Virus record (IMG/VR): IMGVR_UViG_3300022745_000078
Location: 1-40,006 of that record
Direction: 5' to 3' (one strand)
From: a virus
DNA: 40,006 nucleotides
The position numbers were made by a program, and so were the translations under genes. A model generated the notes under the pieces. That model had not been told where the DNA came from, did no database searches, and saw only the letters and a list, made by a program, of their open reading frames with translations. This document shows positions 24,714 to 32,051 of the stretch, piece by piece. The number at the start of each line of letters is the position of its first letter. The first letter of the stretch is position 1.

Positions 24714-25032
24714 CCGTGTTGACTGTTAACGTAAAGCTCTTAAGCCCGCTTGCTGGCGCGTGCTCTACTGATTTGAGTTTGGGAGCAATATATTCCAAAA
24801 GCGTTTTTGCCGCAGTCATCCTTTGGTCTAGCGTTGGTGCAAGCTTGCCTTCTACAAAATCACCCGTTTCATCATTGAAAGAAAGCCTGCAATGCAGCGC
24901 TTTTCCCATCGCAATATCAGCCAAAATATGCGTTGGCTCGCAGTTCATTGTTTCAAGATACTGCGCTACACTTCCGCTATCCCTATTTGGCGTGCCTTTT
25001 GTTCTGCCGCCAGTTTTTTTTCCTTTGGCCAT
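24700..25032 (-). CDS. terS: Small terminase subunit
   Basis: 110 residues. Opens with a basic KGKKTGGRTKGTPNRD tail seen in many phage small terminases, followed by helices (LDQRMTAAKTLLEYIAPKL) that fit the oligomerisation region. Recognises the packaging site. First gene of the packaging module apart from the small gene upstream; no obvious ribosome site before the ATG. Confidence 0.72.
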   Translation of the reverse strand: MAKGKKTGGRTKGTPNRDSGSVAQYLETMNCEPTHILADIAMGKALHCRLSFNDETGDFVEGKLAPTLDQRMTAAKTLLEYIAPKLKSVEHAPASGLKSFTLTVNTGEDG

Positions 25033-25063
25033 ATTTATCTACTTTATCTACTTTTGAATAATT

Positions 25064-25351
25064 CTAAAAACCTATATTTCTAAACGCTTGTTCAGCATAA
25101 TGATAACCCCGCGAGATGTTTACGCATGCGTCGCTACCGTTCTTGCGAAGGGTAACGCTGTGTTCGTCGCTTCCGACTAGGGTCGCATTAAGTGCAGCGG
25201 CCAATCTTGTTGCGACTTGCTCAGACTCAATCATTCCGATGATCTCGGCGGCTTCTCTATATTCTGTTTCTGTCGCGTCCAGATCAATTTTTACGCGTTC
25301 AATAGCTATCGGCTTGGATTCAGCTATTTTCGCTTTCTTTGGCCTAGCCAT
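25064..25351 (-). CDS. Hypothetical protein at the head of the packaging module
   Basis: 95 residues, a basic N-terminus (MARPKKAKIAESKP) followed by a helical domain (AAEIIGMIESEQVATRLAAAL) and a beta-like end. Not recognised. It is the first gene after the late terminator at 25421-25449, so it opens the late operon. It could be a small-terminase accessory. Confidence 0.6.
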   Translation of the reverse strand: MARPKKAKIAESKPIAIERVKIDLDATETEYREAAEIIGMIESEQVATRLAAALNATLVGSDEHSVTLRKNGSDACVNISRGYHYAEQAFRNIGF

Positions 25352-25420
25352 AAAGTCCTCATAAAAAATCCCCGCCCCATTTCTGGAGCGAGGCGAGTTG
25401 GTGCACGAGTGGGTAAAAAC

Positions 25421-25449
25421 AAAAAGCCCCGCGCGGTTGCTACGGAGCT
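25421..25449 (-). terminator. Rho-independent terminator at the early-late boundary
   Basis: Minus strand: AGCTCCG pairs with CGGGGCT (one G-U), followed by a T tract (complement of 25421-25425). It separates the candidate late regulator (25489-25998) from the packaging genes, the place where lambda-like phages need antitermination to enter the late operon. Confidence 0.65.
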
Positions 25450-25458
25450 TTAAACGGA

Positions 25459-25488
25459 ATTATACATATCTTGACACATTGTAGCATC
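25459..25488 (-). promoter_or_regulatory. Possible late promoter -10
   Basis: A perfect TATAAT lies on the minus strand at 25464-25459, 10 bases before the terminator stem. The matching -35 region (25488-25482) is poor (ATGCTA or GATGCT). TTGACA exists here only on the other strand. If real, transcription starts right at the terminator, as in the pR'/tR' design of lambda but far more compact. Confidence 0.25.
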
Positions 25489-25998
25489 TCATGAGACTTT
25501 TTCAAGCTCTTTCTCCACAAACTCGATTGATTTGATGAGGGCATCGAATGCCTCACCTACTCGACGGGATGCTGCCTTGCGTTCTAACTTGCAGAAATCT
25601 GCCACTTCATCCACGCCCCATGTATCGTGTCCGGCTATGTGTTCGATGATGGTGTGCAGTGATTTTCCGCGTGCATAAAATGAATGATAGGCCAGCCGTC
25701 CGCTGATTTTCATGTGAAAGTCTGCCCCGTCTATGATCGATGTTATCTTGTGCCAATACTCGCTTACAGGGTCTGCTGGAGCGCCTTCTGATGATGTCAG
25801 GTTGCCAAGGCTGCTTTTAGGCGATAGATGTCCGTAGCGGGCTTGCCATGCTGCGGCGTAGATGATTCCGGCGCGATATTGATCGTGGTCTATGGTGCGA
25901 CGCTGAAACAGGTATTTGAGGCCGGAGCGCTTAAGGTCTGCTGATGCGATAATGTGCGCCCGTGTCTCTGGTGTGCCATAGTCCGTTTCATTTTTCAT
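25489..25998 (-). CDS. Candidate late-gene regulator (last early gene)
   Basis: 169 residues. AAAGGA precedes the ATG. The segment TIDHDQYRAGIIYAAAWQ resembles the start of DUF6456-like phage proteins, and the C-terminal part includes a helix-turn-helix-like region (VDEVADFCKLERKAASRRVG). It is the last gene of the early-left operon and is followed by a terminator and then the late genes, the position of lambda Q or of other late activators. The late role is inferred from place, not from a known motif. Confidence 0.5.
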   Translation of the reverse strand: MKNETDYGTPETRAHIIASADLKRSGLKYLFQRRTIDHDQYRAGIIYAAAWQARYGHLSPKSSLGNLTSSEGAPADPVSEYWHKITSIIDGADFHMKISGRLAYHSFYARGKSLHTIIEHIAGHDTWGVDEVADFCKLERKAASRRVGEAFDALIKSIEFVEKELEKVS

Positions 25999-26146
25999 GT
26001 GATTCCTTTCGTGCGTGTATCAAGTTGCGCTTAAACTCTTTTCTAATTTCTCCCATCCAGAAAGCCGTAATCATGTCCGCCCATGTCTGGTCGTTCGCTT
26101 TTTCTATTTTTTTATTTTCCAAAGATTTCTTACTTCGGCGCGTCAC
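25988..26146 (-). CDS. Small basic hypothetical protein
   Basis: 52 residues from GTG 26146, with GGGAGG six bases upstream. Lys/Arg-rich, with a helical middle (TWADMITAFWMGEIRKEFKR). The end overlaps the next gene by 11 bases, as elsewhere in this operon. Not recognised; existence rests on the ribosome site and continuity. Confidence 0.5.
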   Translation of the reverse strand: MTRRSKKSLENKKIEKANDQTWADMITAFWMGEIRKEFKRNLIHARKESHEK

Positions 26147-26438
26147 TGGCTGCCTCCCACCACTGCTTTATCTTTTTGTCCTCAATCTTTGCTGTGCGCG
26201 CTTTCATATAAGCTTCACCATCCCACCGAATAGTGTTTTTCTTGACGTCTGGCAGGGATATTCTCGGTAAACAGAACATGTCGCTGATGTATTGTCTGTC
26301 GTCTATCTTTCCATCATTTTCCAATATTCTTTCCTGATGATAAGCCATACTCTCGGCGCAAGCCTGCTTAGTGTCATAACTTTCCTGTATGTTTCCGCCG
26401 CCATTTGCTATGATCAAAAGAATCCAGATTATTTTCAT
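26130..26438 (-). CDS. Small exported or membrane-anchored protein
   Basis: 102 residues with a very short N-terminal hydrophobic stretch (MKIIWILLIIANGGG) of signal-anchor type and a soluble, polar remainder. Perfect AGGAGG before the ATG. Overlaps both neighbours. Unknown function. Confidence 0.6.
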   Translation of the reverse strand: MKIIWILLIIANGGGNIQESYDTKQACAESMAYHQERILENDGKIDDRQYISDMFCLPRISLPDVKKNTIRWDGEAYMKARTAKIEDKKIKQWWEAASDAPK

Positions 26439-26683
26439 GCCTCCTCCTGTTCAATTTTATAAAAATCGGTGCGTATTTCGCCGTTTGGCAGGGTATAAAC
26501 GCGATTAACAAGGATGGGCGAAAATACAGCATAAATCAGTATCGTTACTGGTTTTCCTGTTTCTGCTTCCTTGCTCTTAGCGTATGACCTAGCCCTTCTC
26601 TCTGCCTCTAATGGATCTTTGGTTTCACATATAAGCAAAGAATTATCCCTCTGAATCACTTTATAAATGAGTCCACTAATCAT
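26435..26683 (-). CDS. Hypothetical protein
   Basis: 82 residues from ATG 26683, chosen because GAAGGAG lies just upstream and its ATGA overlaps the preceding stop; a longer start is ignored. Contains ETKDPLEAERRARSYAKSKEA, a charged helix, between two beta stretches. Unknown. Confidence 0.58.
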   Translation of the reverse strand: MISGLIYKVIQRDNSLLICETKDPLEAERRARSYAKSKEAETGKPVTILIYAVFSPILVNRVYTLPNGEIRTDFYKIEQEEA

Positions 26684-27411
26684 GCCCGCTCCTTCTCCAG
26701 ATAATCGCACAGCTTGAGGAATATAAATCCAACATCGGCGTAATTTGATTTTTTATGATGTAAACTCGTAGCCATCTCCCGCACCTCATCGAGCGCGGTT
26801 TTCTTGGCTAAATTATCCGAACTACCGAATTTTCCTTGCCAGTTGCCAGTTTCACCCGCCTTGATGATGGTTTGGGCTTTCTGCATTAAAATAGATGTTG
26901 GGTGGATGATGTCATGATTGTTTTCCGAAATATCTACAATCATCCTAGCCAGCTCCAGCGCTTCGTTGCTTTCCGATATGGGGATTCCCGTTTCGGGTAT
27001 TTCGCGCGGCTCAAGGCGGCGAACAATGGTATTTTCATTGATCCAATGATCTTCTTCTTTCCAATAATAACCCCATGTGGAAAACCTTCGCTCCCTTCTT
27101 GATATATAAAACGCTTCTTCTTTTCCTTTCGCGTTTGTAATCCACCATTCCCCCGCTTTCGGCTCAGTGCTCTTATCGTCCTTCTGGCTACCTTGTGCCA
27201 ACTCCCGTCCTTTCTGCTGCTGTGTGGCCTCCCTATCGCGGTTGGCGAGGATTTCATCAGCCATTTCCCACATAGCTCTCCATATCGATACAGAAACACG
27301 CATTCCCTGCATGCTCGGCGTTTGAGGGTAACTATCGCAATGCTTGGTGAATTCTTCCGCCAACTCCTCGGCCAGTTCTGCCTGCCGCTTGTAAAACTCA
27401 ATCGTGGTCAT
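26680..27411 (-). CDS. Hypothetical phage protein with charged N-terminal coiled coil
   Basis: 243 residues from ATG 27411, with GGGGAAAG upstream. N-terminal helix (IEFYKRQAELAEELAEEF) and a central AGEWWITNAKGKEEAFYISR segment in the style of phage early accessory proteins. No catalytic motif seen. The stop overlaps the next start as ATGA. Confidence 0.55.
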   Translation of the reverse strand: MTTIEFYKRQAELAEELAEEFTKHCDSYPQTPSMQGMRVSVSIWRAMWEMADEILANRDREATQQQKGRELAQGSQKDDKSTEPKAGEWWITNAKGKEEAFYISRRERRFSTWGYYWKEEDHWINENTIVRRLEPREIPETGIPISESNEALELARMIVDISENNHDIIHPTSILMQKAQTIIKAGETGNWQGKFGSSDNLAKKTALDEVREMATSLHHKKSNYADVGFIFLKLCDYLEKERA

Positions 27412-27586
27412 GCTTTCCCCTCGCGTTCCAGCCTGCTTCAAACGCATCCCACTGATTGTAATACTGCATCAACTGAGAGGCGTTTTTCTTCTGATGTTCG
27501 TCCATGTCTCGGCAAAACCATTCACGGAAAGCCTTACCGCTTTCCGTCTGCGTTGTTTTTTCTCCCTGAAAAGCCTGTTCACTCAT
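27398..27586 (-). CDS. Hypothetical small protein
   Basis: 62 residues, no membrane segment, with a Trp-rich helical end (NQWDAFEAGWNARG) seen in small early-gene products of many phages, sometimes near replication genes. Overlaps the next gene by 14 bases. Function unknown. Confidence 0.58.
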   Translation of the reverse strand: MSEQAFQGEKTTQTESGKAFREWFCRDMDEHQKKNASQLMQYYNQWDAFEAGWNARGKHDHD

Positions 27587-27598
27587 CGCCGTTGCCTT

Positions 27599-27763
27599 TC
27601 ACATGATTTTTTTCTGTTTGATGTTTCCGCATTTTTCGCACTCCAAAACAAAAGAAGTTCCATATTGCCTTCCTCCATCTGTTAGAGAAATTGATGTGAC
27701 CCTTTTCCATTTATGAGAGCATCCAAAATTCCCAACTATTAACCACCAAAGCCATCCAAGCAT
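27599..27763 (-). CDS. Zinc-ribbon microprotein
   Basis: 54 residues. Four likely metal ligands, Cys15, His17, Cys42 and Cys45 (FGCSHKW, then LECEKCGN), form a zinc ribbon after a short Trp-rich start. It begins ten bases after the loader gene's stop, with GGGGGTGG as the ribosome site, so the two are coupled. Small zinc ribbons next to replication genes may bind DNA or a protein partner; no proof of either. Confidence 0.6.
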   Translation of the reverse strand: MLGWLWWLIVGNFGCSHKWKRVTSISLTDGGRQYGTSFVLECEKCGNIKQKKIM

Positions 27764-27772
27764 CACCACCCC

Positions 27773-28690
27773 CTATCCGTTAAGAACGCTGGTTTTGCCG
27801 CGATAGCTTTCCCAGTTGAAAATGAGCAGCTTTCCACCATTCTCTTTCATTCGGTCGATGACCCGCTCTCCAGCATATTCACTTAGCCCCTCCATACCTA
27901 AATTACTTATTAAGATGGTTGGCTTCATGGACTCATAACGTCCATTTATGATGTCAAATAAAATGTTTTTTTCTGTATCGCTGCCAAACTGCACACCAAG
28001 CTCATCAACGATCAAGAAATCAGGACGAACGAATGATGATATGACCGAATCTTCACTAGATTTGCTGTCATTTCGGTATGTGTCTTTTACTTTTCTCAGC
28101 ATTTCTGCTGTTTTAACGTACTTGCAGTAGTGAGAATCGTAACGCTTGCCGTTTGACTCGTCCTCAATCGAACGCTCGATGATTCGGCGAATGATTCCAA
28201 TCGCAAGATGAGTCTTTCCGCTTCCTGCGCTGCCACAAAGGATCATTCCCCTCCCAGTCTTCAAAGCGCTTAAATATCCATCAGCGTATTGTTCGCATAT
28301 TTCTTTCTTTTTTTTAGCATCGTCATTGACGGGAAGATAATCCTCAAAACCCTTTAATCTGTAGCGTTCAGGAACATCCGCATTTCGCATTTTTGCCTCA
28401 AAACTAGAGCGCATTTTATTTGCTTTTTCCTGCGGGTCGATATTTCGTTGTGCCGCTGAATAGCCTGCTTTATTAGCTCCCTCATCATCCTCATCTTTGC
28501 AAGACGGGCACATGGTTCCTTGGCTTTCACCACCGCTAAAAAAAGATACATATTTTTGCGTGAACGCGCCGTGCTTATCGCAGTACGCCTGTCGCTCAAA
28601 AACCAGTGGAACGCTTACCCTTTTAGGTAACGTCGAATCCATCTGTTCTGGCGTAATAGTCTTGCTCTCTGAAGTTGTGGTGTCTTGCAT
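27773..28690 (-). CDS. Helicase loader, DnaC/IstB-type AAA+ ATPase
   Basis: 305 residues. N-terminal zinc-binding cluster (CDKHG near 37, CPSC near 61), then an AAA+ domain with Walker A at 153-160 (GSAGSGKT), Walker B at 225-230 (FLIVDE), and sensor-1 region TILISNLG. This is the organisation of DnaC-like loaders that deliver host DnaB helicase to phage origins. It follows the initiator gene with a 68-base overlap, the O-P arrangement of lambda. The end of the gene has a normal TAG stop. Confidence 0.88.
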   Translation of the reverse strand: MQDTTTSESKTITPEQMDSTLPKRVSVPLVFERQAYCDKHGAFTQKYVSFFSGGESQGTMCPSCKDEDDEGANKAGYSAAQRNIDPQEKANKMRSSFEAKMRNADVPERYRLKGFEDYLPVNDDAKKKKEICEQYADGYLSALKTGRGMILCGSAGSGKTHLAIGIIRRIIERSIEDESNGKRYDSHYCKYVKTAEMLRKVKDTYRNDSKSSEDSVISSFVRPDFLIVDELGVQFGSDTEKNILFDIINGRYESMKPTILISNLGMEGLSEYAGERVIDRMKENGGKLLIFNWESYRGKTSVLNG

Positions 28691-29417
28691 TTGGTTTTCC
28701 TTTCGGCTTGTTTTGGTTTGCTTGTGCTTTGTCTGGTATTCTGCTTCGTTCGGCTAAGGCTTGAAGGACAGCACCTTCAAAATATTTCAACGATCTCGGC
28801 GGCGCTGTGGCGCGTGACGCCATGACCTTAATGGTCGGGAATATGTCTAATTCAGGGTCAGCACCTGCATTTAGCCACGCATGGACGGCACTCGTGTTCA
28901 GCGGAAGCGCTGTAATGGGCATGAGGATTTTCTGAATTTCTGCTGACACGCTAGAAAAATCCCAAACGGGTTTCGCGCGTATATCATCAGCATCTATTCT
29001 TTCTTTCTTATCTTCTTTACGTTCTTTAGATGTGGTTAGTTGCTGGTTAGTTGCTGGTTGATTGCTGGTTGATGTTGTGGTTGATTGGCTGGTTGATTCT
29101 TCTTCCTTAGCTTGATATTCTTCATAGTTTACAACAGTTACTATGCTATACTTGCTGGTTGATTCTATGGTTATTTCGTTGGTTGATTTTAGCCTTTCGA
29201 TGCAGGTGCGTAGCGACTGCTCAGTAATTCCGCACTTCTCAGCCCATTCTTTTCTTCCAAAGATTACTTGACCTCTTTTCACAGAAACGCCCTTCCAATT
29301 TCTGTCTTCCCAACATGCGTTAATCAGAAGGTGAACCCATAGCGACACCATGTTAGGTTCGCTTGCCCAGCGCCATTCACGCATGCTACGGTGGATTTTT
29401 ATCCATCCCTCAGACAC
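28623..29417 (-). CDS. Replication initiator (O-like, winged helix)
   Basis: 264 residues from GTG 29417 with GGGAGGG five bases upstream. Residues 1-115 form the winged-helix domain of phage initiators (WIKIHRSMREW; VIFGRKEWAEKCGITEQSLR; ITIESTSKYSIVTVVNYEEY). A Ser/Thr/Gln/Asn-rich linker encoded by repetitive DNA follows, then a helical C-terminal domain that should contact the loader. The DNA repeats inside the gene are candidate initiator sites. Confidence 0.78.
   Translation of the reverse strand: MSEGWIKIHRSMREWRWASEPNMVSLWVHLLINACWEDRNWKGVSVKRGQVIFGRKEWAEKCGITEQSLRTCIERLKSTNEITIESTSKYSIVTVVNYEEYQAKEEESTSQSTTTSTSNQPATNQQLTTSKERKEDKKERIDADDIRAKPVWDFSSVSAEIQKILMPITALPLNTSAVHAWLNAGADPELDIFPTIKVMASRATAPPRSLKYFEGAVLQALAERSRIPDKAQANQNKPKGKPNARHHNFREQDYYARTDGFDVT
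29033..29188. repeat. ori: Iteron-like repeats, candidate replication origin
   Basis: TGGTTGATT and the variant TGGTTAGTT occur about six times in tandem at 29033-29098, at roughly 11-base steps, and again at 29156-29164 and 29180-29188. They lie inside the initiator gene and encode its low-complexity linker, as lambda's origin iterons do within O. The neighbouring sequence at 29100-29155 is AT-rich, as an unwinding element would be. Confidence 0.5.
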
Positions 29418-29431
29418 GGCAACCCTCCCTA

Positions 29432-29454
29432 GCGGGGAGCGTAATGCTCCCCGC
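29432..29454 (-). promoter_or_regulatory. Strong hairpin before the replication gene
   Basis: A perfect nine-pair stem (GCGGGGAGC with GCTCCCCGC) with a 5-base loop. On the minus strand it ends a few bases before the ribosome site of the initiator gene and has no T tract, so it looks like a message-level control element rather than a terminator. On the plus strand it is followed by CTTTATT. Confidence 0.45.
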
Positions 29455-29486
29455 CTTTATTGGATTTAACAAAATAGGATTGCGCT

Positions 29487-30116
29487 CTAGAGGCTTATGC
29501 GAGATATGCCAGGAAACGCGATTTCCGCAGGGAAATAGTCCCGCTGTAGCGACACGGCGGTTTCTACCAGCTCCTTGCTTTTTGCCTCTGCCTCGCGGTA
29601 AACCAGCAGGAAGGATTCCTTGCCCTCTCCGTCCATGAGGTAAAGCAATTGCCCCATGCCCGCGATAAGCGCTTTGAGCTTCTTCGAGTCCACGCTTATG
29701 CCGCAGGCCTGCATTGCAGCGTCCCTGAGTTGCTTTTCCGTGAAGTTGGATGATTTGGGTACAGGAAGCGCCATTTGCGTCTGTACGGGCTTCGTATGGC
29801 TTTTTGTATGCTGCTTGATGACTCCGACTATCCAGCGACGAAATTCCGCTGCTCTGGATGTTTGAGACAGCATGGCAATTAAAGCCGCTCCGTCCGCATT
29901 GAAGTAAATCGGAGCCTTGATAGATTTCTGTAAGCCCACGGTGGGCTTGAGAACCTCGCTTGGGAGAAATTCCGAGGAATGACGGCGATACAGGGCTGCT
30001 AATTTGCTTGCGTCGGAGTAATTCAAAGCGCGAGCAATATCCGTTCCCTTGATGTATGTTTCGCCGTTTGATTCGATTGAGTGAATTTTTGTGTCGTGGA
30101 AAGTAAGTACAGACAT
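29487..30116 (-). CDS. ant: BRO-N type antirepressor
   Basis: 209 residues from ATG 30116 (CGAGG five to six bases upstream; an earlier in-frame start has none). N-terminal BRO-N fold with FHDTKIHSIESNGETYIKGTD style strands and the RALNYSDASK helix; AEFRRWIVGVIKQH marks its end. Antirepressors bind phage repressors to trigger lytic growth. Reading minus-strand transcripts, a 190-base structured leader precedes it (30150-30303) and it is followed by the replication initiator. Lytic timing could therefore depend on leader RNA. Confidence 0.75.
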   Translation of the reverse strand: MSVLTFHDTKIHSIESNGETYIKGTDIARALNYSDASKLAALYRRHSSEFLPSEVLKPTVGLQKSIKAPIYFNADGAALIAMLSQTSRAAEFRRWIVGVIKQHTKSHTKPVQTQMALPVPKSSNFTEKQLRDAAMQACGISVDSKKLKALIAGMGQLLYLMDGEGKESFLLVYREAEAKSKELVETAVSLQRDYFPAEIAFPGISRISL

Positions 30117-30149
30117 GATATACCTCGTTAGTTTTTGAATGAGAGGCAA

Positions 30150-30303
30150 CGCCAAAAGATTTGGCGCTGGGAGCTTCAAACGTTAACGAGAACGCTGGCT
30201 TATTACGGTTTCCCGCTGTTACACCAACTCCCAGCATAAAATCTGGGCACGAAAAAAACCGCTTTCGGATGCAGTTACCGCTCGTTACGGAGTTTGAAGC
30301 TCC
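30150..30303 (-). ncRNA. Candidate c4-like antisense RNA and target in the antirepressor leader
   Basis: In minus-strand RNA order: GGAGCTTCAAAC (30303-30292); a hairpin CCCAG/CTGGG (30247-30230); a GGTG…CGGGAAACCG stem-loop; then GTTTGAAGCTCC (30181-30170), an exact complement of the first segment. The last segment runs into CCCAGC, so 30173-30166 also complements the hairpin strand GCTGGGAG (30235-30228). The two pairings share CTCC and exclude each other. A further hairpin CGCCAAA/TTTGGCG (30166-30150) leads to the gene. This is the layout of phage P1/P7-type c4 RNAs, which silence ant by pairing to its leader. Confidence 0.55.
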
Positions 30304-30346
30304 ATGAACGATAGTGCCTAATGTTACGGTTTCAGTCAACATAAAA

Positions 30347-30583
30347 TTACGCTTCCCCCATCAGCACATATCTGGCAACGCGGTGCGGCTGGCCGTCTGG
30401 CGTGTAATCCCATGCCCAATGCGTCTGCACGTCATGGCCGTTTCTGCGGAGGTCGTACACACGCGCAGAAGGACGCAGGATATGCAGCTTGCTCGTTATG
30501 TCGATGCTGGTAATACCGCGCTTGCGGCGTTGCAGCGCTTTCAAAAGGATGTCGCATTGTACGGCAGTTGAATTACCTGTCAT
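30347..30583 (-). CDS. Helix-turn-helix protein
   Basis: 78 residues from ATG 30583, with GGAGGG upstream. Pattern GNSTAVQCDILLKALQR, then GITSIDITSKLHILRPSARV and YDLRRNGHDVQT, matches the small HTH_39-type proteins found in phage early operons. Likely DNA-binding; target unknown. Its start lies inside the previous gene's end. Confidence 0.65.
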   Translation of the reverse strand: MTGNSTAVQCDILLKALQRRKRGITSIDITSKLHILRPSARVYDLRRNGHDVQTHWAWDYTPDGQPHRVARYVLMGEA

Positions 30584-30893
30584 CCGATCCCTCCACATAA
30601 ATGAGGTCTGAAAAAGCGATTTTCTTTTTTTTGAGAATGTATTTCAGCTTCCTAAGGGCTTTATGCTCGACCTCGTTGACCCTCCCCTTAGAAATCCCAA
30701 AGAATAGGCCAATTTCTTCGCACGTTTTTCCTTCAGATTGAGCGGCAATAGACCTTCTTTCCGCATAATGGCTGGGTCGCGAATCTCGCGAAAACTCAAA
30801 AGTCAGCCGCGCAGCGTTATCACGCGATAAGTCGTTAATGCCATAAGCTGCCCGCGCAGAAATAAGTGGATTAGGGAATGTGGCGCTGGTCAT
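30573..30893 (-). CDS. Sigma-70 region 4-like DNA-binding protein
   Basis: 106 residues from ATG 30893 (GGAG about ten bases upstream; overlaps the preceding stop as ATGA). Residues about 55-95 (CEEIGLFFGISKGRVNEVE, then HKALRKLKYIL) are very like sigma region 4.2, the helix-turn-helix that reads -35 elements. No region 2 is present, so it cannot be a full sigma factor. It may compete with or redirect host sigma, or regulate phage promoters. Confidence 0.68.
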   Translation of the reverse strand: MTSATFPNPLISARAAYGINDLSRDNAARLTFEFSRDSRPSHYAERRSIAAQSEGKTCEEIGLFFGISKGRVNEVEHKALRKLKYILKKKKIAFSDLIYVEGSDDR

Positions 30894-31090
30894 TTGTGAT
30901 ATGCTCCATCTGCAAACAGGCGTTCGATTTCCTTGCGTTTCAGGCGCACTGCATAGGCCGGAATGCCAAGCATCAGCGCCACCTCCTGATCCACCCATTC
31001 AATCGGCGTTTTGCGGTGCTTGTTGAGCGATATTTTACGCTTCAGCATAACGACATTCTCCTCACCCCAAATCTCGCTGTTGACGTTCAC
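30890..31090 (-). CDS. Hypothetical small basic protein
   Basis: 66 residues from GTG 31090, which overlaps the upstream stop (GTGA). A second possible start, ATG 31048, has GAGGAG nine bases before it and would give 52 residues. Basic, with helical elements (WVDQEVALMLGIPAYAVRLK) suggesting a small DNA-binding fold. Function unknown. Confidence 0.55.
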   Translation of the reverse strand: MNVNSEIWGEENVVMLKRKISLNKHRKTPIEWVDQEVALMLGIPAYAVRLKRKEIERLFADGAYHK

Positions 31091-31320
31091 GCGCTTTCTG
31101 CCCCTTTGATAGTGGTGTCAATCCACAGCTTCGCTTGCCACTTGTCCCATCCATCGACCAGCGAATGAGCGAGATATTTGTTGTGCACGTCTCGCTCAAA
31201 CTTCGTATTGTGCGACTCGAATGTGATATGCCACCAATCGCCGCGCACGAGCTTGGCGTGTGCTTTGCGGTCGCTGCCGTAGCAAGACATGGACTCGCCG
31301 GAGACGCTTATTGTCATCAT
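31087..31320 (-). CDS. Hypothetical protein
   Basis: 77 residues, beta and helix mixed, no signal or motif recognised (ends WDKWQAKLWIDTTIKGAE). Overlaps neighbours by four bases at both ends. Confidence 0.58.
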   Translation of the reverse strand: MMTISVSGESMSCYGSDRKAHAKLVRGDWWHITFESHNTKFERDVHNKYLAHSLVDGWDKWQAKLWIDTTIKGAESA

Positions 31321-31520
31321 GCCGCACGCTCCTGCTTAAAACCCATCCAGTCGCAGTAAGCATCGAAGGCGGCATCGTATGTTTTGAAAACGCTGACACG
31401 CTGGCGGCTGCCGGTGTAATGGAACAGGAAACGATACTCCTTTCCGACCTTGAAAATCACGCCACAGCATCCGGTGCGCGCATCAATCGCAGATGTAAGC
31501 CATTCGCTCTTTACCGTCAT
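31317..31520 (-). CDS. Hypothetical protein
   Basis: 67 residues from ATG 31520 (GGGGGG a few bases upstream; four-base overlap with the nuclease gene). Mixed beta and helix with aromatic-rich end (FDAYCDWMGFK). Unknown; small partner genes beside phage VRR-NUC genes are common but undefined. Confidence 0.55.
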   Translation of the reverse strand: MTVKSEWLTSAIDARTGCCGVIFKVGKEYRFLFHYTGSRQRVSVFKTYDAAFDAYCDWMGFKQERAA

Positions 31521-31981
31521 ACAGCCCCCCATGTTTTGAGAATTGCCAAAGCTTCGTCTATGGATGTGAACAGGCCACACGGCACGCCGCGCTTGGCTCG
31601 TGCGTCAAAGAAAGCTTGCTGAAAGGTAGACAGCCCCCTGCCCTGCGCTTTCGCTTCCAGAAAGCCATAGCCGCCCTTCCATTCGATGAGATAATCCGGC
31701 GTTCCGGCAATCCGACCCATTTCTTTCAGGTGGCGGCCAGCACGCTCATAAAACTCTTTTTCGGCTTTGTCTGGCCTCGGTAGCTCATTTGGGATATGCG
31801 TGACGTAAACATGCGGATAAAAGCGCATGGTGCGGATGAACGACTTGCACAATTCACGCTCTGGCTGCGCGTTGCGTTTCTTGCGTGGTTTTCTCGGCGC
31901 TTTGAGCAGGGCTTTCAGTTCGGCTGGCGTGACGAGTGCCGCCTTCCTGTTCTGCGCTCCGATTTGCTGCTCGATTGTCAT
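31517..31981 (-). CDS. VRR-NUC domain nuclease
   Basis: 154 residues. The C-terminal half holds the VRR-NUC PD-D/ExK core: GTPDYLIEWKGG then FLEAKAQGRGLSTFQQAFFD and GVPCGLFTSIDEAL. The first 45 residues are basic. Family members act as structure-specific nucleases in repair or Holliday-type processing. It is the second gene of the leftward early operon, directly after the Cro-like gene and a short terminator. Confidence 0.82.
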   Translation of the reverse strand: MTIEQQIGAQNRKAALVTPAELKALLKAPRKPRKKRNAQPERELCKSFIRTMRFYPHVYVTHIPNELPRPDKAEKEFYERAGRHLKEMGRIAGTPDYLIEWKGGYGFLEAKAQGRGLSTFQQAFFDARAKRGVPCGLFTSIDEALAILKTWGAV

Positions 31982-32051
31982 GCCCGCCTCATTCCTTACT
32001 ACACTTTGCGTAAAAACCGCAGTTTTGCACCATATCTAGGAAGTATATTTA

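Noticed and set aside
29410-30342. 310-codon minus-strand frame overlapping the antirepressor
   Set aside because: Overlaps the BRO-N gene in another frame, has arginine/serine-rich low-content sequence and no ribosome site.
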